64,000 bases of DNA, taken from the NCBI RefSeq assembly GCF_025698545.1, contig NC_068571.1, positions 42,131,733 through 42,195,732 on the forward strand, in the 5' to 3' direction. The stretch comes from Gossypium raimondii. Taxonomy: Eukaryota; Streptophyta; Magnoliopsida; Malvales; Malvaceae. Both the position numbers and the translations under genes were made by a program. Positions within the stretch are counted from its first letter, which is position 1; every line of letters begins with the position of its first letter. The notes under the pieces are model-generated. The model was not told the origin of the DNA. It saw only the letters and a program-made list of their open reading frames with translations, and did no database searches. This document shows positions 13,264 through 24,872 of the stretch, piece after piece.

Positions 13264-13700
13264 CCATTTCAATGGAATTTACCATTTGAGGTCATCTGCG
13301 ATGCAAGCAATTATGTCGTAGAGCAATTCTAGGGCAACGAGTTAACAATAAAAGTCATGTCATCTATTATTCTTCCAAGACTTTTAACGATGCTCAATGC
13401 AAGTATTCCACTACAGAAAAATGAGCTTTTATCAATTGTTTTTGCTTTAGATAAATATAGATCTTATGTGTTTGGTTCAAAGGTTGTTGTGTATTCTGAT
13501 CATATAACTTTGAAATACCTATTGTCAATGAAAATTAAAAGCCAAGGCTGATAAGGTGGATTTTGCTTCTTCAAGAATTTAAAATGAATATCAAGGACCG
13601 AAAAGGAGTGGAGAATTCTATTGCAAACAATTTGAGTAGATTGATAAAGGACAAAGATGATCTACCTTTCAATGACAACTTTCAAGATGAGCATTAGTTC
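13264..13700 (+). pseudogene. RNase H region (Athila-like)
   Basis: Recognisable blocks: PFEVICDASNYVV, LQKNELLSIVFALDKYRSYVFG and VVYSDHITLKYLLS, followed by a frame change near 13550 and a degenerate SRLIKDKDD end. These are the gypsy RNase H motifs with the DAS and SDH aspartates retained, but the frame is broken. Confidence 0.8.
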
Positions 13701-14961
13701 CAAATCAAATGTATGATTCCTTGGTATGCAGATATGGTCAATTATTTAGTAACAAGAAATTTACCTCATGGTCTTATTAAGCCTAGGAGAGCCAAGATAA
13801 AAAGTGAGCCCAGGTATTATGTGTGGGACGATTCATACTGATGGAAATTTTGTTTCGATCAAGTGATTAGGAGATGTGTGCCTGAAAATGAATTCCAATA
13901 TATTTTAGCCTTTTACCTTGATTATGCTTATGGTGGACATTTTGGAACTAGATGGACCGCTAGGAAAATTTTAGATAGATGTTCGTACTAGAAATCTTTG
14001 TTTAAAGATGCTTATTAATTTTGCAAAAGTTGTGAGAAATCCAATTCTTATTTGTGAAATATTTGATGTGTGGGGTATTGATTTTATGGGTCCTTTTCCC
14101 TCATATTGTGGTTTTTCTTATATACTCTTTGTTGTGGATTATGTATGAAAAATGGGTGAAAGCTAAAGCCACCAAAACTGATGACTCTCAGGTTATTGTA
14201 GGTATTGTCAAGGCTAACATCTTTAATAGGTTTGGATTCCAAGGGCAATTATAAGCGATCAAAGAACTCACTTTTGTAATAGATCGATTGAAGCTTTGAT
14301 GAAGAAATATCGAATGAATCATCAAGTAGCCGCAGCCTATCACCCTCAAGCTGAAGTTTCCAAAAGAGAAGTTAAATCCATCTTGGAAAAAATAGTGAAT
14401 ATGGGTAGGAAGGATTGGAGCCTTCGTTTAGACGACGCTCTTTGGGCTTACCACACTGCTTAATAAACTCCTATGGGAATGTCTCCTTACCGATTAGTTT
14501 TTGGTAAAGCATGTCACTTACCTATAGAAATCAAGCATAAAGCCTATTAGGTGGTTCAACAGTGCAATATGGACCTAGACAAAGTTGGGATGTCAAGGTT
14601 ATTGCAATTGCAAGAATTGGAGGAATTACGGTTGGATGCTTATGAGAATTCGAGAATTTACAAAGAGAAATCCAAGTTGTTTCGTGATAACATGTTTCTT
14701 AAGAAATAGATTGAGATTGGTCAAAAAGTGTTGCTATATAATTCTCAATTGAAGATTATGCTTGATAAAATCCGTTCTCGATGGTTTGGTCCATTTGTTG
14801 TTACTAATGTATTTTCTTATGGTGCAATGGAAATTAAAAGTTTGGATTCGAATAAAATTTTCAAAGTGAATGGTCATAGATTGAAAATCTTTCGTGAGGA
14901 TGAAATTGCTCTGTGTCTTATTAGCTTTTTTTTGGATCGCCCTATTTATTTGGATGACTAA
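13701..14961 (+). pseudogene. Integrase region (Athila-like)
   Basis: Contains a degenerate zinc-binding region (GGHFGTRWTARKIL, then FCKSCEKSN), the catalytic core ([22 protein letters not shown], and [14 protein letters not shown] carrying the third acidic residue), the ALWAYHTA segment ended by stops, and the C-terminal [10 protein letters not shown] to VNGHRLKIF block. Frameshifts near 14250 and stops near 14460 and 14705 disable it. Confidence 0.83.
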
Positions 14962-15416
14962 AATGTTTCATGGCTCCGTCGAGCAAAACAATGATAAACA
15001 ATTGTGCTATTGGGAGGCAACCCAAATGCTTTATTTATTTTTTATTCTACTTTTTTACTTTCTTTCACCTACTTTATTTTGTTTTCAGTTCTTAGGTGTT
15101 TTTAATGAAGAAGTTTAATTTCTGGGCGGGAGATTAATTTTAATAAGGTGTGACCATTAAATCCAACGTGTTTGTTGAAGATGAAGCATCGGGCGGTGCC
15201 ACCTCCTTGTCCACCATCACTCTAGACTATTCAGGTCCATATTGCTTGCAAATAAGGGGATTTTCTTTTCATTTCTTGTGTAAGCAATTTGCTTTGTTCT
15301 ACATTGCGGACAATATAGAGTTTAGATGTGGGGAGAGATTTTTGTGATAAATATGATTATTATTGTTTTAGTTTTCATTTAAGTTTGTTACAATTTTTCG
15401 TAGTACATAAATTTTT
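14962..15416 (+). other. 3' internal region and purine tract of the Athila-like element
   Basis: Non-coding sequence between integrase and the 3' LTR, with a purine tract gtggggagaga near 15330 that would prime plus-strand synthesis. The 85 bases after it do not match the 5' end, so one end has been rearranged or lost. Confidence 0.5.
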
Positions 15417-15784
15417 GAATGCTTGCTTTGAATCAATTATATTAAGAAAATTATTCTTTTTGACTTTTTTGAATAAGTAGACTAAGTATTTGAGTATGAG
15501 AAATTGATTTTAAGCCTACCTTTAGAATTACAATTGGATGGAACCTACACCTTTGGGTTGAAAGTTTGGTAAGATTTGATTTTCATTAATTATAATATTC
15601 AGCTTTTAATTAATTTCTAGTTTATCTTTAATTTTAGTTCAAAAACTCAAAATTTTTTTTTTTATTGTCTAAACTCTAAGATTCCAAAAATTTAGCTCTC
15701 TTGGTATTCGACCTGAATACACTATTTCTACAAGTTAATTTAGGGAATTAGTATTTATTTTGAAAGGCTTTGATAGCTTTATCG
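15417..15784 (+). repeat. 3' LTR segment of the Athila-like element
   Basis: Direct repeat of 7737-8109 with many substitutions and small indels, ending at tttatc. No clear target duplication could be found beside it. Confidence 0.8.
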
Positions 15785-16579
15785 GACATCTGGTAAAAAC
15801 ATATCACGTTCCTATTTAATGTTGTTCTTTTCTTGGGGAAAAATGAGACGAAATTATATTAACTCAAAATATGTATGATATCTAATAAGAACGTATAAGT
15901 TTTAATTTATTGTTTTTTGTTTTAAGTAAAATGAGATGAAATTAATAATTTTAAATATAAATAACTTAACAATAATTTTTCAACATCTATCTTATAGTTA
16001 ATTTTCATATAATATAAATTAATATATATATAAAAGAAAATACTAGTTACATAGTATAAACTTTAAAATGGACTTGGTCAAGTAGGTCACATTTTATTTT
16101 TCTTAAAATATTGAAAAGATGTTGAAATTGAAATAAATGGCTGGAATCTTGAAGGAGTATATTCAAAAACATTAATTTAGACTATACGTTGAGAAAGTAA
16201 CCCTTCCTACACGTTGGGTTTCAAGACTCCTACCAACTAAAATTTGTATACTAGTATGAATGCTTCACTTTTTCTTTCGAGGAACACTCAAACTAATTGC
16301 TTAATTTTAAGTCAATAACTCATAGCTTATATAGTTTTTGAGAAATGTTGATCAGCGTTTAGTGACATCGATGGGAGCTATCATTTAAGAAAATAGAATT
16401 ATAATTAAAAAATTATATATTCTTCTTGAATTGAAAAAAATAATATATTAAATAATAATAATTATATAACCTTAACTAATATTTAGAGACATAACTTGGC
16501 CGAACCCGTTACCTTTTAACTTTTTTGTGCAGATGAAGAGGTTTTATATCTTAATTTGTCATATTCAAAAAAAAAAATT
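15785..16579. other. Intergenic, AT-rich
   Basis: No gene or clear repeat recognised. Very AT-rich around 15950-16060 and 16380-16480. Confidence 0.5.
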
Positions 16580-16720
16580 AGTTGAGTCTTAACTCGATTG
16601 ACGTCAGTATTGTTGTCAGTGCAAGAAGACGTGAGTTCAAATACGCTGAAGCGCATTATTCTTCTATTTAAGTGTTGGAGAAAGGCTATAAGTAATTCTA
16701 GACATTATATCAAAAAGAAA
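16580..16720 (+). mobile_element. tRNA-derived SINE-like element, copy 1
   Basis: Shares about 95 aligned bases with 29866-29960. Both have a pol III A-box-like start (aactcgattgacgtcag / tagctcgattgacatagg), a shared ttgttgtcagtgca-type middle, a B-box-like gagttcaaata / agttcgagca, then acgctgaagcgcattatt. The spacing of the two boxes is tRNA-like. Confidence 0.55.
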
Positions 16721-16918
16721 TAGGAATTATAATGAGATTAATTAATGTTAAAAAAAAGTAGTTATTTGTTATCAATCTATTGAATTAAAATAACAAAAAT
16801 GCTATTATTCATGACAAAATAATTTTAGTATTTTTTCAGTAAAATGTATATGGAAAAAATATATATATGTTCAAAATTTTTAAATATCTATAATTAGTAT
16901 AAACTTTAAACTTTCTTC

Positions 16919-17185
16919 GTCGTGATGTTGGCCTGGTGATGCCGCCAGGCCTCCTGCTTGTGCTGCTCTTTTTTCTGATAATGGTTTATTGTTTAAGCCC
17001 TTCTTAAGTAGTATTAGTCTTTAATTTCTTCTTCTTTTTTTGTTTTGGTATTGGAAAGGTTGCATGATTAATGGGTCACGTTTTTGAAGGTTTCATTGGA
17101 ACTTCAATTAAGTTTTGCAAATGTGGAGGCTGGAAAGAGAGAATTTTCCTATGTCTAATTAAATTTGCTATCTTTTCTTTGCTAT
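16919..17185 (+). pseudogene. Duplicated 3' end of the left-edge gene
   Basis: 16943-17007 repeats the hydrophobic C-terminal codons and TAA stop found at 1-65 (here RRDVGLVMPPGLLLVLLFF and onward). The following sequence to about 17185 repeats the presumed 3' UTR (shared phrases gttgcatgattaa, tcaattaagttttgcaaatg). No coding sequence continues upstream of about 16919, so this is a truncated gene copy or part of a repeat. Confidence 0.55.
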
Positions 17186-17650
17186 GTATGTATGTATGTG
17201 AAGCAATGAAAACAGAGCAGGGATTTCCCATAATCTAATGGGAAGTTTCTCTAAAGTCAGAAATTTTGTTTAAGTGGAGAGAAAGATTATAAAATTTTGG
17301 GGCAAAGCTAAAAGTTTTGTATTAAAAAAATTTAAATTGAATTATTAGTTTTTCAAAAAAAAAGCCTAAAATTATAATTTTTCTATTTAATCAAAGGTTA
17401 AAGAGATTAAAACTAAATATTTCAATTTTGGGAGGACCTAAAGAGCAATTTAACTATTTGACAAGGGGCAAGCCCCTCTCTACCCCTTGGTTTATACCAT
17501 CATACAAATCATCAAAGTGTAGTTTAATAAGTTAATTTCAAGAGATTATGTAAAACACATGTGGCATGTTGGTACTATTGAGAGCCTTATTATGCTTTGA
17601 TTTGCTTCCACCATTGGTTCAAAATCTTCCAAATTTGTTTTCCCTATCGA
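17186..17650. other. Intergenic
   Basis: No gene recognised. Includes a tatgtatgtatg short repeat near 17184-17200 and an A/T-rich dispersed repeat phrase at 17280-17500. Confidence 0.4.
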
Positions 17651-17962
17651 GTAAAGGTATCATAGAGGTATGTAATAGAAGTCAGATTGTATTTTGTATT
17701 TTTTTACTCAAAAAATGTGCACATTGGTCCCTGAATGTTAGATCGAATAGTAGATTAATCCTTTTGTTAAATATTTCATTCATTTCTACTATTAAAAATT
17801 GATCCCTGTATATTAGAATGAGGTAGAAATAGATGAAATTTTTAACAAATAAGACTAGTTCGCTCTTTGATCTAATATATAATGACTAATTTGTCTTTTT
17901 TTTTAATAAAAGGGCAAATTCCAACCAGACTATTAATATAAAAGTCTCCATGGTACTTTTAC
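17651..17962. mobile_element. MITE family 1, copy B
   Basis: About 312 bp. Left terminus gtaaaggtatcatagagg, right terminus gtctccatggtacttttac, with inner phrases tttcattcatttctac and aaatttttaacaaataagac shared with the other copies. It lies about 110 bases beyond the psaL stop codon. Confidence 0.75.
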
Positions 17963-18075
17963 CCGCTATCACTTAACAATTAATTATGGCATTGAAATAT
18001 AAACTTAAGGATCATTAAACATAAGAGTTACAATCACTTGATTTGCATTACTTAAAACGCATAAAGACAATGATC

Positions 18076-18976
18076 TTATTTAAAGTAATAAGGAAGGTCA
18101 AGTACATAAAGAAGAAAATAAGCCCAAATAACACCAGATATTCCACCAAAAAAGAAACCTCCGCTAAACTTAGCCCATCCTTCAGCTGTTTGTAACTGGT
18201 CAGGCTCCTTCTTTCTCCCAGTCAAGGTTAAGCTTGGAGCTGTGGAAGGTTCACCTTCATTGAATGATGCAACACCATACATGGTTAAGCAAATGCTTAG
18301 GATTATAACTAAACCAGCAGCTGCTAATGAACCAGCTTGACCTGCAACAGCTGTGTTCCTTAAAGGACCAGCTTTGACAAATGGACCTACTAAGAGGAAA
18401 CCATGGGCTAAACCAACTTCTATGCCTCTTAGAAGTGGGTTCACTGCTGTTCTATAAGCTGGAAGATTGGACAAGTACCAAGCAATTAAAGGACTTGATG
18501 TGATTGGTGTCTCTAGACTTCCAATGAATGGGTCACCATTAATGGGTTGAATTACTTGAAATGTTGGCTGCAAAAAAAAAAAAAAAACCCTTAATTCATC
18601 ATTTATGAGAAAGTTGGATTGTATTTTTCTTTCACTATTTAAAAAATAGATAAATTAATTTCTGTACTATAGATGAAAAAGTGAATTAATCTACAAATTC
18701 CAATTATTTTTAGAGTAAAGAAAGTAAAATACAATCTATCTCCTTTCTAATACATATACGTCCACTATACATTTTATCCCGTAAATGGGTTTACGACCAT
18801 TTGCTTACCTCGTCTGATTGAACAGCTTTGACAGTGAAACAGGGAGTTCGGGTCTTGCCGGGTGAGAATCTAAATGGGGCTCCGGAAATTCCCTTGGGGA
18901 CAACCAGTTTTCCTGTAAGAGATGATGTAAAACTGCTCTTCAGCCGACCTGCCAATGGAGAAGAAGTGGTAGCCAT
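18076..18976 (-). CDS. psaL: Photosystem I reaction centre subunit XI (PsaL), chloroplast precursor
   Basis: Two exons, 18976-18809 and 18567-18076, joined in phase 0, encode 219 residues. The first roughly 50 residues are a Ser/Thr-rich chloroplast transit peptide ([15 protein letters not shown] and onward). The mature part starts near [14 protein letters not shown] and runs to DLPYYFK. It has the conserved [18 protein letters not shown] block, the hydrophobic spans [35 protein letters not shown] and [18 protein letters not shown], and the stromal [18 protein letters not shown] loop. PsaL sits in the thylakoid membrane in photosystem I and binds chlorophyll; in plants it contributes to the docking side for PsaH and LHCII. 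The intron acceptor follows a long T tract. The upstream minus strand has a GATAAG I-box-like motif (19154-19159) and CCAAT (near 19135), consistent with light regulation but not proof. Confidence 0.95.
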
Positions 18977-19355
18977 TGAAGATCAAAGGGGACTCAAGAA
19001 GGAGAAACTTGGTAGAAAATATACAAGTAATAGAAGCCAAGGTAAAGTAAGAGGATATGAAGGCAAAGAGTATCTAATTCTGGGAAAGTTGTGGTTTAAG
19101 AAAGATGAGGTGTCAACATAGAATATTTTTATTGGATAGGAGAATGTATGAATCTTATCATCCATTACACCAAATATTGTACACATACTACAGATTTCTT
19201 TCGTTATTAGTTTTATCACTTCATTTTTGCCACTGCCTTTTTTATATATTCTGCTGGTTAAAAATTAGTTTGCTCAACTTCAACGTTTAAGCTGAATTAT
19301 TTACTAATAGCTGTGGTAGTAATTTATTCTAGCTAGGAGTGTGCAAGTTGTCAAA

Positions 19356-19394
<39 letters not shown>

Positions 19395-20403
19395 CTACAC
19401 CTAAATTTAATTTTTAATCACTAAATTTCCAAAAGTTAAGTCATTTGACTATTTACATACTATTACATCAACCATTTCCTTTTTTTGTTACAATTCGATT
19501 TTCTTTTAAATAAACAATTTTAAACATTATAGATTTACAAACCAAATTACAAACAATTTTTTTCAATTTCCAATACTGATGTCAAATCACAATTTGAATA
19601 TAATATATCTTTTTCTACTCGTCGATGAACATTAATCAATCGTATCGATCATTAAATAGTCACTTAAAACTCGCTAACCAAACCTTTAAAAAAAAGTCAA
19701 ATCCAATAATTTAAATAATTTTTTTTAAATAATTAACTTAAATGAAAACTTTTTTATAACCTTTTAAAATTAAATAATCTAGACGTAAATTTACTAATAA
19801 TATAATGACCATACAAGTTGTAAAAAAAAAAATATTAGTTTGCTGTTATTGGTGTTATGAGGTGGTGAACTGCATTGGTGTTAGACTGAGGCAGTGGACT
19901 GATCCAGCTGCTTGTCCATGCTTGGTGTTTGGGCCTGAGTTTTTTTTTTGTTACCAACATCCCTCATCGCAAGTATTCTCTAAAGAGATAAAGCGATTAA
20001 CCACAAAAATGTGCTGCATTCCCGTTCCGATAAAAAAGGATGAACCCCAACCCCAGCTAGCCATTGTTGTGTGTATATATAGGATAAGAATATTATCCTG
20101 TTAGAATACACCATGTAGCATACCAAACACTTACCTGTGCAAATTCCACAATCCATACAAAACTAGGAGAAAAGAACAAAATATAAAAGAATAAAACAAC
20201 GGATATACATATAAAAGAGTGCATATATATTAGAGGATCAAAATATCTTCGTCTACACCAGATTCAAATTAAACAGCACATTTTTTTTTCCATTTTTTGT
20301 TGTTTTTTTAAAATACTAAATCCATTCATACACTGCACCTGAAAGGTTAAAGCTAACAGCTAAAGTGAGAGGATCATAGTTACCTTTATGCCATGTTTGG
20401 GAA
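18977..20403. other. Intergenic: psaL promoter side and FRIGIDA-like 3' flank
   Basis: The psaL promoter lies in 18977-19300 (minus strand). A pure (AAT)n microsatellite occupies about 19357-19393. 20110-20403 is likely the 3' UTR of the FRIGIDA-like gene. No additional gene is supported. Confidence 0.5.
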
Positions 20404-22869
20404 TTAGTGAAGATACGGAGTCTGATACTGGTACCCGTTTCCGAAGTAGTTCCCGTGACTAGGAGTGAAGTTGTAGGTAGCAGAAGCAAGAAGAGAGTGG
20501 CTGTGGTTGTCAGCAGGTCCGGGGTAAACATAGGGTCTGTCATACACGTACTGCATGTACCTGTCAGTGACTCTCGGATAGAATGTTTTGTCAGCAGCTA
20601 CGTTGGTGACTCGAGGACCATATCCGGCACCATTAGCACGAGGCCTCTTGGGTTGAGGCTTTGCAACTTCAGTTGCCCTTTTCTTGTCTGCTTTTGCTTT
20701 CTCTAACAGGAGAACTCGTTTCTGAAGTGGATCGACAGGGTATTGCTCCTCCAGATTATGTTCTTCAATGCACTTAATCACAGCCTTAAGAGCAGTCAAT
20801 TCCCGTTCACTAACTTCAGTCTGAAAACACAGAAGCAAGTAGTGATTCATTTTCGAGAATGCAAAAATAATGGTCAGGCAAGACACAAGGGTGTAAGAAT
20901 GGGTAAACTAGCCAGAAAGCAGGTCCAATCGGCTTCAGACAAGGCCTTGTGAGCAAAAATAATAAATAGGCGCTTGCCCATCAAACATGTTTAATAGTAG
21001 ACATAACGATAAATTTAGCCCTCAACATTTACATTTTCTGTCAATTTGGCCGTTATTCTTTATTTTAACTAAATTTGACCCTTATTCTTTCAAAAAAAAG
21101 TCAAATTGCTTTTTTTAACGAAAATGATGACTAAAACATTACTTTTTAACATGGTTGGTGTGACAACTCGCATGGCAATCCATGTGCACATCATGCTAAC
21201 ATAACATCATTTCTTTTCTATGTCACATCAGCAAATAATTTAAAAATTATAAAAATTAAAAAAAATCAAAATTTAAATTAAAAATACAAAAAGTTCATAA
21301 AAATTCAAAAAAATTAGTATTGAGTTCACGTGGATTTTCATGCAGGCTGTTGTGTTTAAAAATTTAACATTTTAGTTAGTATTCTCGTTAAAAACATCAT
21401 TTCAACTCTTTTTCAAAAGATTGATGATCAAATTTGACTCTTTTCAAAAGATTGAGGGAGTCAAATTTAGCTCAAAAAAAGAATAAGAGCCAAATTGACA
21501 AAAGATGTAAACGTTTAGGGCTAAATTTGACATTATAACTTAATAGCAAACCAAAATATATTTGGCCAGTAGTAGGCAAACCAATAAAAAACACACCTGG
21601 GCAGTGGGAGAGGCATTTCCAGGCTTTACAGGTGAAGAAGCTTTTCTAGCGTCCTTCAAGTAGTATTTCAGTAATGGTACAGGTGAAAACTGCTCTGTTA
21701 GCTCGAATCCAAAAGCCAGGTTAACTGCATCGATCTGCCTTCCATTTTTCACTAGAACTTCAATTACACCTAAATGATAAATAAAAGTTAATGTACGAAT
21801 TAACCACATGCACTATAAATTAACCAGGTTACTTGTGCTAGTGTAAGTCGATACTGAACAAACCTGGCATTTTGTCAGATAAACCAAGGGAACGGCAGAG
21901 ATCAGCTGCTTGTCGCCGACGAGAGACCATTGGTATCAGCCTTGAAAGTTCTTCTTCGTTGAAACCAGAAGCAATACCAAATGTATCGATAAGTTGCAGA
22001 AAAGCATGAGCTTCCAATGAGTTACCATTACTGGCATCCATGTCAAGAGCATCCAGCTTTGGTTTCCATTCCTCGGCAATTAGCTTTGCTTGTTCCTTAA
22101 TATCTTCAGAGATCAAAGCCAAAACAGAAACCATATCCAGATTAGAAAGCAAGACACTAAGACATTCCATCAACATAATACAAGTTCGCCTAAGCCCCAA
22201 TAGGTTTGCATCTTTCTTTCCATCAACTTCTGAAGGGTAAAATCCTTCCAACGATTCCAGGACCAAGCGAGCTGGACTTGCTGCAGCTTTCAACGCCCAA
22301 GGAATTTCCTCTTTCAGAGCAGCAAGGTTCTTACGATTATCTGAAATAAACTTCTGTAGTCCTTCCGAGTCCATTTCTTCACATAGTTTTACCAATTGAG
22401 GATAAGATTTCACCTCAAGATTTCCATTCTCAAAAGAACTTTTGATATCCTCAGGTTGTTTCTCCTCAACTGAGAGTTCACCATTATCTCCATTATCAGC
22501 AGGCTGCCCAGATGATAATTCCCTGTGCTTCTCTAAAGCATTAGTAATGGCAAAAACAGCAGCATCTCTCTTTTCTTGTAACCTCACCAATGAGGATTGT
22601 TCTTTAGCTACAACAGCTGCTTCACGTTTCTGTAGCATTTCTCGAGCTTTCCTTGTTTTTGTCTCGAATTCCTTTTCTTGGTCTTCCAACTCATGGAAGC
22701 GTCTCTTCAAGGACTTCTCAAGACCACTGAAATGTTCCTCAAGTTCTTTCCATCTTAGATTAAGTGTTAGAGCACGCTGACTTTCAAGTTCAGCAAATGC
22801 TTTTTGAAGCTGCTGTATCTTGGAGGCTGTCGAGCCTATGAGTGTTGCAACTGACTGTGAATCTTCCAT
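20404..22869 (-). CDS. FRL3: FRIGIDA-like protein 3
   Basis: Three coding exons, 22869-21864, 21769-21597 and 20820-20404, with matching phases, encode 531 residues. The protein starts MEDSQSVATLIGSTASKIQQ and has an extended Glu/Lys/Arg-rich coiled coil (about 15-150). A Frigida domain follows (about 190-470), with SYPQLVKLCEEMDSEGLQ, SPARLVLESLEGFYP, LMECLSVLLS, HAFLQLIDTFGIASGF and RRRQAADLCRSLGL. The C terminus is Tyr-, Asn- and Pro-rich. This order matches Arabidopsis FRL3 as I recall it. Family members are nuclear proteins related to the flowering-time factor FRIGIDA, but FRL3 itself has little direct functional evidence. A 5' UTR exon (about 24651-24840) is separated by a 1.8 kb leader intron, and a MITE lies in the last intron. 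Confidence 0.92.
20998..21539. mobile_element. 542 bp MITE in the last FRL3 intron
   Basis: The ends form an inverted repeat of roughly 80 bases: the left reads ataacgataaatttagccc, and the right, reverse-complemented, reads ataatgtcaaatttagccc, with the similarity continuing inward. The element is flanked by direct copies of ttaatag (20991-20997 and 21540-21546), a clear target duplication. It has no coding capacity. Confidence 0.88.
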
Positions 22870-24650
22870 GGCATAAAAACTGAAAGAGAAAGACATCAGC
22901 AAAACAAAAAATAAGAAACTGAATAACACGAAAGATAAAGCCTGACATAACCAAACATATCTTTTCTCTTTCAAATAATTGAACATTGCCTGTAACACTG
23001 ATAACAAGTTACTAATAAAGCACAGCAATATAAACTGATGAAAATAAAGTAAAGAGCAACAAAACTAGGGGACTTGCATAGTTATAAGCAAAACTATGGA
23101 AAAATACTACAACTTGAATGCATGTATATCAAGAAAATGTCAACAACTACATTTGTAATCCACTGTAAGAACCATTTACAGATTCCTTAGCAGCCAACAC
23201 TTTCATGATAAAAAACAAAAGGATCGGATTACTCATTAATGACACTTCCTACCGTTATTAACATTTCCTTTCCACACTTTCACGATAAGAAACAAAGTCA
23301 ATTAAGACGTGGCTACACATCCTTCAAAATTTTGCAGTATTGAGACCACATGGATACAAAAGATGAGCATTTAATGTTTCAGTATTCACAAGAAGGGACA
23401 GGGTTTCGGGAGAATCTGCTGCTCACTTGATCCATTGTACAAGTTGTACTTATTAGCCACAACACAGAATGGGGGTACGTCTAGTCACATCAATGCCAAA
23501 TATTTTATACTAAAGTGAGCTGCAATCCTTCACTCTAAATAAATAAAAAAAGGGAAAGAAAGCGGCATCTCAAGTTATCCCTATCTGATCCCTCACCCGC
23601 TCACCAACGACAAGTCACAGCATAAAATAGACATACTGTGGAAAAAGTTAGCAGAACTACCAAGTCACTAAACAAAATTTCCCATTATGATCCTACTAGA
23701 CCCATTGTCTAAAAGAAAAGTAGCACTATTGAGTGGACAACAGGAAAAGTAAAAACAAAAAAACACGCCATGAATAACAGTTCCATCCACTAAAAAGACA
23801 GACTCCGGTTGACAATCCCGGGAATTTTTTTCTACATATATTTCTAACTCGGTTCCACAACTATGATAGTATTCCTTCGTTAATATCCATCAACAATTTC
23901 TAAAAGAAGCAAGTTTACCTTGGATCAGAACAAGATTTCATCCTCAAACAACAAATATTACAACATGAAACAGACTTCTAGTAATCCTCTCACAACAATA
24001 ACACTTTCCCAAAAGAAAGACCACAAATGATCTAAGCTCCATGTTGGAAGATAATGATTTTCAGAAAATCCAAATTCATTCCTACTTTTCTCTACTTCCC
24101 CATTCTAAATGGCTCGACTCAATAAGGACCACTTAAAAATAAGTACCCAAATTTAATTTAATACAACTATCACTTACAATTTCAGCATTATTATGTTCAT
24201 AGTAAATATACCTTTATTGCAATAAATAGAAAACAAACCCCATTTCAAACCCTACACAAATCCTACAAATAAGCCTTCAAGACAAAAGAGAAATAGATAT
24301 AAAGTGAGAGAGAGATCCAGCTTAACCCTAGAAAGCCTAAATACAGAGAAGCATATAATTTTACATTAAAGAAGTAAATGCTCTCACCAGTGATTTTACA
24401 AGCTTCAATTTCACATAAAACACACCACCAACCCCTAGATCCTAAACCCTAAACCAAGAAAAAAACCCACCAAACCCTCTAAAAAAGCACAATCAGCACA
24501 AAGCAAATAAAAACACGAAATTTAACAGTTCAAGACATGGGATTCCAGAAGCATAAAAAAGTCAACAAATTTAAAAGAAAATAGTGCCGATCTGGAGAGA
24601 AAATGAAAACGAAAAGAAAGGAATAAAAAAGTAAAGAGGAAATTTACCTG

Positions 24651-24840
24651 ACTTGATTCAAAGGGAAATGGAGTGATAAACTGACCTAATTCGACTAATC
24701 CGATGGAGATTTCGAATTATTAATCCATTTTTCTTTCTTTTCTTTTTTTTTTTTGGGGGAGGTTCAAAAGAGGGGATATGTGTGGCTGCTAAGCTACTGT
24801 TCTTCAATCCCTACGAGAGAAAGAGAGAGCAAAAGAGAGG
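24651..24840 (-). other. FRL3 5' UTR exon
   Basis: The minus strand has a pyrimidine-rich leader (ctctcttttgctctctcttt) ending at a good donor, aagtcag|gtaaattt, near 24651. A matching acceptor, tctttctctttcag, lies about 15 bases before the start codon at 22869. A TATA element sits just upstream. The intervening 1.8 kb would be a leader intron. No transcript was available. Confidence 0.6.
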
Positions 24841-24862
24841 AAAGTGAAGGTAAAAAAGCTAA

Positions 24863-24872
24863 GGTTTTTATA
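24863..24872 (-). promoter_or_regulatory. TATA box of FRL3
   Basis: tataaaaacc on the minus strand, about 25-35 bases before the presumed transcription start and the pyrimidine-rich leader. Plant telo-box-like aaaccctaaa occurs inside the leader intron at about 24445-24456. Confidence 0.5.

Noticed and set aside
19805-20104. 99-residue + strand frame between psaL and FRL3
   Set aside because: No domain, no splice or promoter support, and composition like surrounding spacer.
22040-22780. Open frames on the + strand across the FRL3 coding exon
   Set aside because: They lie opposite the FRL3 coiled-coil exon and reflect its codon composition; no family signature of their own.
24438-24480. Telomere-like aaaccctaaacc phrase
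   Set aside because: Only about one and a half units; common telo-box motif in plant leaders, not an interstitial telomere.
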